Of a stretch of DNA of 35,041 nucleotides, positions 18,514-26,091 are shown in pieces. The translations under genes were made by a program, and so were the position numbers. The DNA is taken from contig NZ_SOFS01000022.1 of the NCBI RefSeq assembly GCF_004402235.1, positions 1-35,041 on the forward strand, read 5' to 3'. This DNA is from Cryobacterium glucosi (GTDB taxonomy: Bacteria > Actinomycetota > Actinomycetes > Actinomycetales > Microbacteriaceae). Each line of letters opens with the position of its first letter. The stretch's first letter is position 1. The notes under the pieces were generated by a model. It searched no databases and was not told where the DNA came from. It saw only the letters and a program-made list of their open reading frames with translations.

Positions 18514-18966
18514 CTAGATGGCCGGGCAGAACTTGGGAAGAAGGTCGGCGGGCGAACCGGCCGGGCAGGGGTCGAAGGTGAAGACCACGAGCGTGCCGAG
18601 CACGATCAGGATCACGACGGCGGCGAGGATGGCCCACTTGAAGATGCCGCGGGTGACCCGCTGGGTCGCGTAGTCGTTCACGATTGTGCGCATGCCGTTG
18701 CCGCCGTGGATCAGGGCGAGCCAGAGCATCGCCACGTCCCACCACTGCCAGAACGGGCTCGCGAGCTTGCCGGCGACGAAGCCGAAGTTGAGGGCGTCGA
18801 CGCCCTTGCCGATCATCAGGTTCACGAAGAGGTGACCGAAGATGAGCACGATGAGCACGACGCCGGAGCCGCGCATGTAGATCCAGCCCCATTTTTCCCA
18901 GTTGGTGCCGCGCTTGCCCGTCGGGCGCGCGTATGGGCTCCTGGGGGAGTCAAGTGTGGTTGCCAT
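18514..18966 (-). CDS. sdhD: Succinate dehydrogenase membrane anchor subunit
   Basis: Hydrophobic anchor of complex II, 150 residues with three membrane helices. After a polar N-terminus (about 25 residues) come helices with [18 protein letters not shown] (His45), [17 protein letters not shown] (His87, placed like the haem/quinone-site His of the family) and [17 protein letters not shown]. The ATG at 18966 follows AGGAGGAG, which overlaps the sdhC stop region; longer in-frame starts lie over sdhC and are rejected. Confidence 0.92.
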   Translation of the reverse strand: MATTLDSPRSPYARPTGKRGTNWEKWGWIYMRGSGVVLIVLIFGHLFVNLMIGKGVDALNFGFVAGKLASPFWQWWDVAMLWLALIHGGNGMRTIVNDYATQRVTRGIFKWAILAAVVILIVLGTLVVFTFDPCPAGSPADLLPKFCPAI

Positions 18967-18977
18967 GGCTGCTCCTC

Positions 18978-19394
18978 CTAGTGACTGAAGACGTTCATGA
19001 GGTGGCGGGGGGCGAAGCCCAGCATCGTGACGACCCAGAGGCCGATGACGACGTAGAACATCACCTTCTGGTACTTCGCGCTCCAGAAGTCGATCAGGAT
19101 GATCCGGATCCCGTTGAACGCGTGGAACACGATCGCCGCGACGAGCGCCGTCTCGCCGAGACCCATGATCGGCGTCTGGTAGGTCGAGATGACCGCGTTG
19201 TACGCCTCGGGGCTCACGCGCACGAGCGCCGTGTCCAGAATGTGGACCAGCAGAAAGAAGAAGATCGCAACACCGGTGATCCGGTGGAGGACCCACGACC
19301 ACATACCCTCGCGGCCCCGGTACAGGGTTCCTGCGGGGCGGCGTGACGTGGTCTTCTGCTGGGATGTCAATGTCCGTGCCGATTGCTGAGGCAT
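18978..19394 (-). CDS. sdhC: Succinate dehydrogenase cytochrome b556 subunit
   Basis: Haem-binding membrane anchor of complex II, 138 residues. The signature YRGREGMWSWVLHRITGVAIF with His37 begins the first helix; VFHAFNGIRIILIDFW contains His91 at the family's haem-ligand position; a third helix follows. The ATG at 19394 has GGGAAGG about 7 nt upstream; an in-frame start at 19445 would add an unrelated N-terminus. First gene of sdhCDAB. Minus-strand TAATAT and TAGGAT boxes near 19460-19500 are possible -10 elements but I could not pair them with a -35 box. Confidence 0.93.
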   Translation of the reverse strand: MPQQSARTLTSQQKTTSRRPAGTLYRGREGMWSWVLHRITGVAIFFFLLVHILDTALVRVSPEAYNAVISTYQTPIMGLGETALVAAIVFHAFNGIRIILIDFWSAKYQKVMFYVVIGLWVVTMLGFAPRHLMNVFSH

Positions 19395-19508
19395 GACCAA
19401 CCTTCCCTGGCTGAATGAGCGGCCTCGAATAGTGCAGGCCGGCACTGCGCTGGTGCGCGTGCAACCATCCTAAGTGTCTCTAGGCCGAGATATTATCCGC
19501 GAGGGCCC

Positions 19509-20663
19509 TCAGCGCTGCATTGACAGCGGAACCGCCGTCATCACGCGGATGGCGGCACGTTCGTCGATGACTTTGTCGTAGTAACCGACAAGGGTTTCGC
19601 AGACGTTCTCCCACGAGCGGCCGAGCACCGCCCTCCTGCCGGATTCGCCCATCCGCAGCCGGAGCGGCGCGTCATCCACGAGCCGCGTGACACAGCGCCG
19701 CAGATCGCGTTCGTCGTCGGGAGTGAAGAGGAATCCGTTGTCGCCGTGCGCGACGAGGTCGATCGGGCCGCCGGCGTGCGGGGCGACGACGGGGAGCCCA
19801 GCCGCGTGCGCCTCCTGGATCGTCTGGCCGAAGGTCTCTTCGGTCCCGGCGTGGACGAAGACGTCGAACGCGGCGTAGGCGTCGGCGAGGGCGGACCCGG
19901 AGAGCCGGCCGAGCCACGTCACCGGCACGCCGGCGAGTTCGCGCTGGATGAGCGGCACGGACGGCCCGTCGCCGACGAGGGCGACACGGATGCCCGGAAC
20001 GCCCCTGAGGGCACGGAACCGTTCGACCTGTTTCTCCGGCGCCATCCGGCCGACGTAGCCGATCACGACCTCACCGTTCGGGGACAGGCGCTTGCGCAGC
20101 TCGGCGACGGCCGGTTCGCTCCTCCGGTTCGGGTGGTAGCCGACGAGGTCGACGCCGCGCGTCCACCGGGCGAGCCTGCGCACGCCGACCCGTTCGAGGT
20201 CCGCCATCGAGGCAGAGGAGGGCACGAGGGTGAGGTCGGCGCCGTCGTGGATCCACTTGACGAGGCGCCAGGCGACCTTCGTCGCCTGGCCGAGCCGGTT
20301 GCGCCTGGCGTAACCGGCGACATCCGTCTGGAAGATCGCGACGCTCGGGATGTCGAGGCGGTTCGCCGACGCGATGCCCTGGGCGCCGAGGAGGAACGGG
20401 GAGGCCGCGTGCACGACATCCGGGCCGAAATCGGCGAGCAGGCGCTGCACGTGCGGGCTCGGCATCCCGACAGGGAACTGGCGGTAGGAGACGGCGGGGA
20501 CGCTCAACACCGGGAAACCCGCGTATTCGGAAGGAGCACCGGCGGGGGCGATGACGATCGCCTCGTGCCCGGTGCGCTGCAGGTGCTCGAGCACCTTGCA
20601 GACGCTCGTGGTGACCCCACTGACGGTGGGGAGGAAACTTTCACTGACGACGGCAACCCGCAT
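19509..20663 (-). CDS. GT4 glycosyltransferase, probable GDP-mannose alpha-mannosyltransferase (MgtA-like)
   Basis: Cytosolic GT-B glycosyltransferase of 384 residues. The N-terminus MRVAVVSESFLPTVSGVTTS resembles mycobacterial and corynebacterial MgtA/PimB-type mannosyltransferases acting on glycolipids. The donor domain has IGYVGRMAPEKQ, LVGDGPS and the EX7E region GTEETFGQTIQEAHAAGLPVVAP. The ATG at 20663 lies exactly 6 nt after TACGCT; upstream in-frame starts run into the shared promoter. It is divergent from a mannose-1-phosphate guanylyltransferase that makes GDP-mannose, supporting a role in mannosylated membrane lipids. The acceptor is not known. Confidence 0.87.
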   Translation of the reverse strand: MRVAVVSESFLPTVSGVTTSVCKVLEHLQRTGHEAIVIAPAGAPSEYAGFPVLSVPAVSYRQFPVGMPSPHVQRLLADFGPDVVHAASPFLLGAQGIASANRLDIPSVAIFQTDVAGYARRNRLGQATKVAWRLVKWIHDGADLTLVPSSASMADLERVGVRRLARWTRGVDLVGYHPNRRSEPAVAELRKRLSPNGEVVIGYVGRMAPEKQVERFRALRGVPGIRVALVGDGPSVPLIQRELAGVPVTWLGRLSGSALADAYAAFDVFVHAGTEETFGQTIQEAHAAGLPVVAPHAGGPIDLVAHGDNGFLFTPDDERDLRRCVTRLVDDAPLRLRMGESGRRAVLGRSWENVCETLVGYYDKVIDERAAIRVMTAVPLSMQR

Positions 20664-20669
20664 GTTTCG

Positions 20670-20675
20670 AGCGTA
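20670..20675 (-). promoter_or_regulatory. -10 box of the glycosyltransferase (leaderless)
   Basis: TACGCT on the minus strand; the predicted start of transcription coincides with the A of the ATG at 20663. Confidence 0.45.
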
Positions 20676-20695
20676 TGCACCCCTCGAAACAAGCA

Positions 20696-20729
20696 CGTGA
20701 ATACCCGGAACCACTGCGTGAATACCCGG
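20696..20729. repeat. Two 13-bp direct repeats in the divergent GT-manC promoter
   Basis: CGTGAATACCCGG occurs at 20696-20708 and again at 20717-20729, 21 bp apart (two helical turns). Their centres are about -41 and -62 from the predicted manC start and -39 and -60 from the predicted glycosyltransferase start, typical positions for an activator or shared regulator. Confidence 0.6.
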
Positions 20730-20751
20730 TGAACAGCCCCCCGGCGGCCTG

Positions 20752-20757
20752 TAGTCT
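20752..20757 (+). promoter_or_regulatory. -10 box of manC (leaderless)
   Basis: TAGTCT followed by exactly 6 nt and the ATG at 20764, where transcription should begin. Confidence 0.5.
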
Positions 20758-20763
20758 GGCCGA

Positions 20764-21885
20764 ATGACCCAGGCACCTGACCCACTCGAGCGCTTCTACA
20801 GCGTGATCCCCGCCGGCGGCATCGGATCCCGCCTGTGGCCGCTCTCCCGCGCGGACGCGCCGAAGTTCCTGCACGACCTCACCGGGTCAGGCCAGACCCT
20901 GCTCAGGGACACCTGGGACCGGCTGGCCCCGCTCGCCGGCGACCAGCGCATTATGGTCGTCACCGGTCGCGCGCACCGCGCCGCCGTCGAGGCGCAGCTG
21001 CCGGAGCTCGCCGACCTCAACGTCGTGCTCGAGAGCGAGCCGCGCGAGTCGACGGCGGCCATCGGCCTCGCCGCGGCCATCCTCGAGAAACGCGAACCCG
21101 GCGTCATCATCGGGTCCTTCGCGGCCGACCACGTCATCAAGGGCGCCATCCTGTTCCGCCAGACCATCGTCGAGGCCGTCGCGGCAGCGGATGCCGGGTA
21201 CATCGTCGCGATCGGCATCCGGCCGACGGAGCCCGCGATCGGATTCGGCTACATCAAGACGGCCACGCCGCTAGAAATCCCGGGGGCGCCGAACGCGCAG
21301 TCCGTCGATTCCTTCGTCGAGAAGCCCGACCTCGCGACGGCGGAGGCGTACGTCGCGAGCGGCCACTACCTCTGGAACGCGGGAATGTTCATCGCCAGGG
21401 CCGATCGACTGCTCGAAGAGATCGGCGCTGCGGAGCCCGAGCTGCTCGCCGGGCTGCTCGAGCTAGCCGATGCGTGGGACACCCCGCGCCGCGGCGCCGT
21501 CGTCGACAAGGTCTGGCCGAGGCTCAAGAAGATCGCCATCGACTACACCGTCGCGGAGCCGGTCGCGGCGCGCGGCCAGCTCGCCGTCATCCCCGGCCAG
21601 TTCGACTGGGACGACGTCGGCGACTTCGCGTCGATCGCCAAGATCCACGCGAACGGGCGGAAGCGCGACCTGGCGATCCTCGGTGAGGGCGCCCGCGTGC
21701 TCGCCGACTCGTCGAGCGGAATCGTCGTGAGCCACACCGGCCGGATGATCGCGCTGATCGGCGTCGAGGACATCGTCGTCATCGACACGCCGGACGCTCT
21801 GCTCGTGACGACGAGCGCGAATGCGCAGAAAGTGAAGGCCGTCGTCGACGCCCTCAAGCTCTCCGGGAGCAGCGACGTTCTGTAG
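20764..21885 (+). CDS. manC: Mannose-1-phosphate guanylyltransferase
   Basis: Nucleotidyltransferase of 373 residues making GDP-mannose from mannose 1-phosphate and GTP. The signature loop PAGGIGSRLWPLSR is at residues 16-29, the substrate motif FVEKPD near residue 184, and YLWNAGMFI, DYTVAEPVA and GQFDWDDVGDF follow as in the family; a short C-terminal beta-helix region completes it. No phosphomannose isomerase domain is fused. GDP-mannose would feed the divergent mannosyltransferase and other mannolipid enzymes. Confidence 0.94.
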   Translation: MTQAPDPLERFYSVIPAGGIGSRLWPLSRADAPKFLHDLTGSGQTLLRDTWDRLAPLAGDQRIMVVTGRAHRAAVEAQLPELADLNVVLESEPRESTAAIGLAAAILEKREPGVIIGSFAADHVIKGAILFRQTIVEAVAAADAGYIVAIGIRPTEPAIGFGYIKTATPLEIPGAPNAQSVDSFVEKPDLATAEAYVASGHYLWNAGMFIARADRLLEEIGAAEPELLAGLLELADAWDTPRRGAVVDKVWPRLKKIAIDYTVAEPVAARGQLAVIPGQFDWDDVGDFASIAKIHANGRKRDLAILGEGARVLADSSSGIVVSHTGRMIALIGVEDIVVIDTPDALLVTTSANAQKVKAVVDALKLSGSSDVL

Positions 21886-21921
21886 CCGACACCGTCGGAA
21901 TCGTTTGTGCCGGTCTCCGGC
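21886..21921 (+). terminator. Weak hairpins after manC
   Basis: Two small stem-loops, CCGAC-ACC-GTCGG (21886-21898) and GCCGG-TCT-CCGGC (21909-21921), follow the stop codon directly, the first trailed by a short T-containing stretch. Each stem has only 5 bp, so termination is uncertain. Confidence 0.35.
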
Positions 21922-21985
21922 TAATTGTGCACGGATTTGTTTCGTGCAGGTAGCGGGTTGATAACGCTTAGCGCACCTATCGAGT

Positions 21986-22001
21986 TTGCTCAACTGAGCA
22001 A
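21986..22001. promoter_or_regulatory. Operator-like inverted repeat upstream of the nucleoside importer
   Basis: TTGCTC-AACT-GAGCAA is a perfect 6-bp inverted repeat. A TAACCT box at 22014-22019 is a possible -10; the palindrome would cover the -35 region, suggesting a regulator of the nucleoside uptake operon binds here. Confidence 0.45.
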
Positions 22002-22070
22002 TGAAACATTGGGTAACCTGATTGCACACAGCCCCGTCGAACCCGCGCCGGGCCAGCAATGGAGGTCATC

Positions 22071-23174
22071 TTGACAATCACCAAACGAAGGGCCGTTTTC
22101 AGCGGACTCGCCACCCTAGGCGCCGTAGCCCTGCTCGCCGGTTGTGCGGCGGCGCCGAGCACCGGCGGCGCCACGTCGACCGCTGCGGTCACCGACTTCA
22201 CCCCCTGCATCGTTTCCGACGCCGGCGGCTTCGACGACAAGTCCTTCAACCAGTCCAGCTTCGACGGAATGACCCAGGCAGCGGATGCCCTCGGCGTCAA
22301 GTTCAAGCAGGCGGAGTCCAAGACGACCGACCAGTACGCGGGCAACGTCAGCAGCATGGTCGACCAGAACTGCAACTTCATCCTCACGGTCGGCTTCGCG
22401 CTCGCGAACACCACCCGCGACGCGGCCAAGGCCAGCCCAAAGACCGACTTCGCCATCATCGACTCCGCACTGTCGAATGACGACTTCAGCCCCCTTGCCC
22501 TCGACAACGTCAAGCCGGTCCTCTACGACACCGCCCAGGCCGCCTTCCTCGCCGGTTACCTTGCTGCAGGCACCACCAAGACCGGCATCGTCGGCACCTA
22601 CGGCGGCAAGCAGTTCCCATCCGTGACGATCTTCATGGACGGCTTCGCCGATGGCGTGACGTACTACAACACCCAGAAGTCGAAGTCCGTCAAGCTCCTC
22701 GGCTGGGACAAGGCCGCCCAGGCCGGAACCTTCGCCGGCAGCTTCGATGACATCAACCAGGGCAAGGCACTCAGCACCAACCTGATCGACCAGGGCGCCG
22801 ACATCATCCTTCCGGTTGCCGGGCCGCTCTTCCAGGGCACCGCGCAGGCCATCCAGGACTCCGGCAAGGACGTTGCCATCGTCGGCGTCGACAGCGACCT
22901 CTACGCGACCGCACCGGCCACGAAGGCGCTCTACCTCACCTCGATCATGAAGCAGATGGCGGATGCGACCAAGGCGATCGTCGTTGACGCGGCGAACGGC
23001 AAGTTCAGCGCGACCCCGTACATCGGCACCCTCGAGAACAAGGGCGTCGACATCGCGCCCCTGCACGACTGGGAGTCCAAGGTCGACCCCGCGCTCGTGA
23101 AGGAGGTCGACGCGATCAAGGCCGACATCATCAGCGGCAAGCTCAAGGTCACGTCGCCGTCCACCCCGAAGTAA
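22071..23174 (+). CDS. BMP-family nucleoside-binding lipoprotein
   Basis: Substrate-binding lipoprotein of an ABC nucleoside importer (BmpA/PnrA, B. subtilis NupN type), 367 residues. I chose the TTG at 22071 because GGAGG lies 6 nt upstream; an ATG at 22059 is in frame but contains that ribosome-binding site. The signal peptide TKRRAVFSGLATLGAVALLAGC ends in lipobox LAGC with Cys25 as the lipidated residue. The mature part has DAGGFDDKSFNQSSFDG, the BMP signature, and GTYGGKQFPSVTIFMDGFADG. It is separated from the ATPase gene by a strong hairpin, as expected when more binding protein than transporter is needed. Confidence 0.93.
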   Translation: MTITKRRAVFSGLATLGAVALLAGCAAAPSTGGATSTAAVTDFTPCIVSDAGGFDDKSFNQSSFDGMTQAADALGVKFKQAESKTTDQYAGNVSSMVDQNCNFILTVGFALANTTRDAAKASPKTDFAIIDSALSNDDFSPLALDNVKPVLYDTAQAAFLAGYLAAGTTKTGIVGTYGGKQFPSVTIFMDGFADGVTYYNTQKSKSVKLLGWDKAAQAGTFAGSFDDINQGKALSTNLIDQGADIILPVAGPLFQGTAQAIQDSGKDVAIVGVDSDLYATAPATKALYLTSIMKQMADATKAIVVDAANGKFSATPYIGTLENKGVDIAPLHDWESKVDPALVKEVDAIKADIISGKLKVTSPSTPK

Positions 23175-23194
23175 CACACCAGGAAGTGCCATCG

Positions 23195-23224
23195 CGGGGA
23201 GGCCAGCGAGAGCTGGCCTCCCCG
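23195..23224 (+). terminator. Strong hairpin between the binding protein and ATPase genes
   Basis: CGGGGAGGCCAGC pairs perfectly over 13 bp with GCTGGCCTCCCCG around a GAGA tetraloop, followed by TGTGCTTTAA. It can act as a partial terminator or as a 3' stabiliser of the binding-protein mRNA. Confidence 0.7.
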
Positions 23225-23270
23225 TGTGCTTTAACCCCCGGCCGCTGACCCCCCCCGGCCGGCTGCTCAA

Positions 23271-23276
23271 TAGAAT
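23271..23276 (+). promoter_or_regulatory. -10 box of the nucleoside ABC ATPase
   Basis: TAGAAT 8 nt before the ATG at 23285 would give a transcript with a leader of about 2 nt. It implies that the genes after the hairpin also have their own promoter. Confidence 0.4.
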
Positions 23277-23284
23277 CGGGAAGT

Positions 23285-24805
23285 ATGAAGCTCGAACTTC
23301 GAGGCATTACGAAGAGATTCGGTGCCCTGGTCGCCAACGACCACATCAACCTCACTGTCGAGGCCGGCGAGATCCACGCGCTGCTCGGCGAGAACGGCGC
23401 AGGGAAGTCCACCCTGATGAACGTGCTCTACGGCCTCTACCGGGCCGAAGAAGGCGAGATCCTGCTCGACGACGTCGTCCAGCACTTCTCCGGACCCGGC
23501 GACGCCATGGCCGCCGGCATCGGCATGGTGCACCAGCACTTCATGCTCATCCCCGTCTTCACCGTCGCCGAGAACGTCATGCTCGGCCACGAAGAGACCG
23601 GGTTCGGCGGCCACCTCGATCTCCCGGCCGCCCGCCGCCGGGTGACCGAGATCTCGGCCAGGTTCGGGTTCGACGTCGACCCCGACGCCCTCGTCGAGGA
23701 CCTCCCCGTCGGAGTGCAGCAGCGGGTCGAGATCATCAAGGCGCTCTCCCGCGATGCGAAGGTGCTCGTCTTCGACGAGCCGACCGCGGTGCTCACCCCG
23801 CAGGAGACCGACGAGCTGATGGGCATCATGCGCCAGCTGCGCGACTCCGGCACCTCGATCGTCTTCATCACCCACAAACTCAGGGAGGTGCGCGCTGTCG
23901 CCGACCGGATCACCGTCATCCGCCTCGGTGCCGTCGTCGGCCAGGCCTCGCCCACCGCGAGCAACGAGGAACTCGCCACGATGATGGTCGGCCGCCCCGT
24001 CGACCTCACCGTTGACAAGTCCCCGGCCGCGCCCGGCGCCCCTGCCCTCGTCGTCACCGACCTCACCGTGCTCGACCCGCGCGGGCAGGTGCTCGTCAAC
24101 AACGTGAGCTTCACCGTGCACGCCGGCGAGATCCTCGCCATCGCCGGAGTGCAGGGAAACGGGCAGACCGAGCTGACTGAGGCCCTGATGGGCCTCCAGC
24201 CGCGCGTCTCCGGCGGCATCACCCTCGACGGAGCCTCGCTTCGCAACCACACCGTGCGCCGGATCCTCGACGCCGGCGTCGGCTTCGTGCCAGAGGACCG
24301 CACAGAGGACGGCCTCGTCGGCGAATTCACGATCGCCGAGAACCTGATGCTCGACCGGTCGCACCAGCCGCCGTTCGTCAAGCGCTTCAACGTCCAGCTG
24401 TCCTTCCTCGCCCGGTTCGCCGAGGACAAGGTCAAGGAATTCGACGTGCGCTCCCAGGGCATCGACACCCTCGTCGCCCGCCTCTCCGGCGGCAACCAGC
24501 AGAAGGTCGTCCTCGCCAGAGAGCTCAGCCGCGATCTGCGGCTCTTCATCGCCGCCCAGCCGACCCGCGGCCTCGACGTCGGTTCGATCGAATTCGTGCA
24601 CGAGGGCATCATCGCGACCCGGGATGCCGGCACCCCGGTCATCGTGATCTCGACCGAACTCGACGAGGTCGCCGCCCTCGCCGACCGGATCCTGGTGATG
24701 TTCCGAGGCCGCGTCGTGGGCATCGTCCCCGGCGACACCCCCCGGGCCGTACTGGGGCTAATGATGGCCGGCGAAACGCCGACCGAAGAAGGAGCGGCAG
24801 CATGA
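23285..24805 (+). CDS. Nucleoside ABC transporter ATP-binding protein
   Basis: Duplicated ATPase of 506 residues (B. subtilis NupO type) that powers nucleoside import. The first NBD has Walker A GENGAGKST (residues 35-43), a non-canonical signature LPVGVQQRVEI and Walker B VLVFDEPTAVLT. The second has a degenerate Walker A (GVQGNGQTE, no Lys), the signature LSGGNQQKVVLAREL and a Walker B variant RLFIAAQPTRGLD. One intact and one degenerate site is normal in the sugar/nucleoside class. Its stop overlaps the next start (ATGA at 24802). Confidence 0.94.
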   Translation: MKLELRGITKRFGALVANDHINLTVEAGEIHALLGENGAGKSTLMNVLYGLYRAEEGEILLDDVVQHFSGPGDAMAAGIGMVHQHFMLIPVFTVAENVMLGHEETGFGGHLDLPAARRRVTEISARFGFDVDPDALVEDLPVGVQQRVEIIKALSRDAKVLVFDEPTAVLTPQETDELMGIMRQLRDSGTSIVFITHKLREVRAVADRITVIRLGAVVGQASPTASNEELATMMVGRPVDLTVDKSPAAPGAPALVVTDLTVLDPRGQVLVNNVSFTVHAGEILAIAGVQGNGQTELTEALMGLQPRVSGGITLDGASLRNHTVRRILDAGVGFVPEDRTEDGLVGEFTIAENLMLDRSHQPPFVKRFNVQLSFLARFAEDKVKEFDVRSQGIDTLVARLSGGNQQKVVLARELSRDLRLFIAAQPTRGLDVGSIEFVHEGIIATRDAGTPVIVISTELDEVAALADRILVMFRGRVVGIVPGDTPRAVLGLMMAGETPTEEGAAA

Positions 24806-26091
24806 GCGAGACCCTTCAGACCCCGCCGGTTTCCAGCGGGAAGCCGGCCGGGCCGGACCAGCCTGACCAGCCGAGCCGCGCGTACCAGGTCTTCCGAGAG
24901 ATCACGACCGGGAACGCCATCATCTCCGTCCTCGCCGTTCTCCTCGCCCTGCTCGTCGGCGCGATCCTGATCGCCTTCACCAACGAGGACGTCCAGAAGG
25001 CATCGGTGTACTTCTTCTCCCGACCGGGCGACACCGTCGTCGCGGCCTGGAATTCCGTCTCCGGAGCGTACTCCGCCCTGTTTCAGGGGTCGATCTACAA
25101 CTTCCGCAAGCCGGACTTCGCGTCCGGGATCAAGCCGCTCACCGAGACCCTCACCTTCGCGACCCCGCTGATCGCGGCCGGCCTCGGCGTTGCGCTCGGC
25201 TTCCGCGTCGGGCTGTTCAACATCGGCGGTCGCGGCCAGATGCTTATCGCGGCAGCGCTCGGCGGCTGGGTGGCCTTCGCGCTCGACCTGCCCGCCGGCA
25301 TCCACCTCGTCGTCGCCCTCGTCGTCGGCGTCGCAGGCGGTGCGCTTTGGGGCGGCATCGTCGGCCTGCTCAAGGCCCGCACCGGTGCGCACGAGGTCAT
25401 CACGACGATCATGCTGAACTATGTCGCCTACTATCTCGTCAGCTACCTGCTGCGCGACGGCTTCCTGAAGACGCCGGGGTCCAACAACCCGCAGAGTCCT
25501 GCGAGCAAACCGACGGCCGTGTTCCCCGACCTGCTCGGCCCCGCGTACAACCTGCACCTCGGGTTCATCCTCGTGATCATCGCGACGATCTTCACCTGGT
25601 GGCTGTTGTCGCGCTCGAATCTCGGCTTCCAGTTCCGCGCCGTCGGGCTCAACCCGCACGCGGCCCGGGTGGCCGGGATCAGCGTCAACCGGATGTACGT
25701 CTACGCGATGCTGTTCTCCGGCGGCCTCGTCGGCCTCGCCGGCATCAACCAGGTGCTCGGCACGTCGACGAGCGGTTTCGACGCCGGCATCGACTCCGGC
25801 ATTGGGTTCGACGCGATCACCGTCGCGCTGCTCGGCCGCTCACGCCCGTGGGGGGTCTTCGCCGCGGGCATCCTCTTCGGCGCCTTCAAGGCGGGCGGGT
25901 TCTCGATGCAGGCGGCAGAGGGTGTCCCGATCGACATCGTGCTGATCGTGCAGTCCCTGATCGTGCTGTTCATCGCGGCGCCGCCCCTCGTGCGCGCCAT
26001 CTTCCGGCTGCCGACGCCGGGCCAGAAGACCCCGGGTGCGAAGACGCCCCGGAAACGCACCACGACACCCACGGAGGCGGTGGCCTCGTGA
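24802..26091 (+). CDS. Nucleoside ABC transporter permease 1
   Basis: Membrane permease of 429 residues, BPD_transp_2 family (NupP type). About ten hydrophobic helices; signatures GFRVGLFNIGGRGQMLIAAALGGW, GAHEVITTIMLNYVAYYLV and GLNPHAARVAGISVNRMY are those of nucleoside/simple-sugar permeases. A polar N-terminus of about 35 residues precedes the first helix, and a basic Lys/Arg/Thr-rich tail follows the last. Overlaps the ATPase gene by 4 nt and the second permease by 4 nt. Confidence 0.93.
   Translation: MSETLQTPPVSSGKPAGPDQPDQPSRAYQVFREITTGNAIISVLAVLLALLVGAILIAFTNEDVQKASVYFFSRPGDTVVAAWNSVSGAYSALFQGSIYNFRKPDFASGIKPLTETLTFATPLIAAGLGVALGFRVGLFNIGGRGQMLIAAALGGWVAFALDLPAGIHLVVALVVGVAGGALWGGIVGLLKARTGAHEVITTIMLNYVAYYLVSYLLRDGFLKTPGSNNPQSPASKPTAVFPDLLGPAYNLHLGFILVIIATIFTWWLLSRSNLGFQFRAVGLNPHAARVAGISVNRMYVYAMLFSGGLVGLAGINQVLGTSTSGFDAGIDSGIGFDAITVALLGRSRPWGVFAAGILFGAFKAGGFSMQAAEGVPIDIVLIVQSLIVLFIAAPPLVRAIFRLPTPGQKTPGAKTPRKRTTTPTEAVAS

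Noticed and set aside
22059..22071. ATG at 22059 as start of the BMP lipoprotein
   Set aside because: It includes the GGAGG ribosome-binding site for the TTG at 22071, which gives a normal lipoprotein signal peptide.
23437..25659. 740-codon minus-strand open frame over the nucleoside ABC genes
   Set aside because: Antisense shadow in high-GC DNA; no family motifs, and it spans two well-supported genes.
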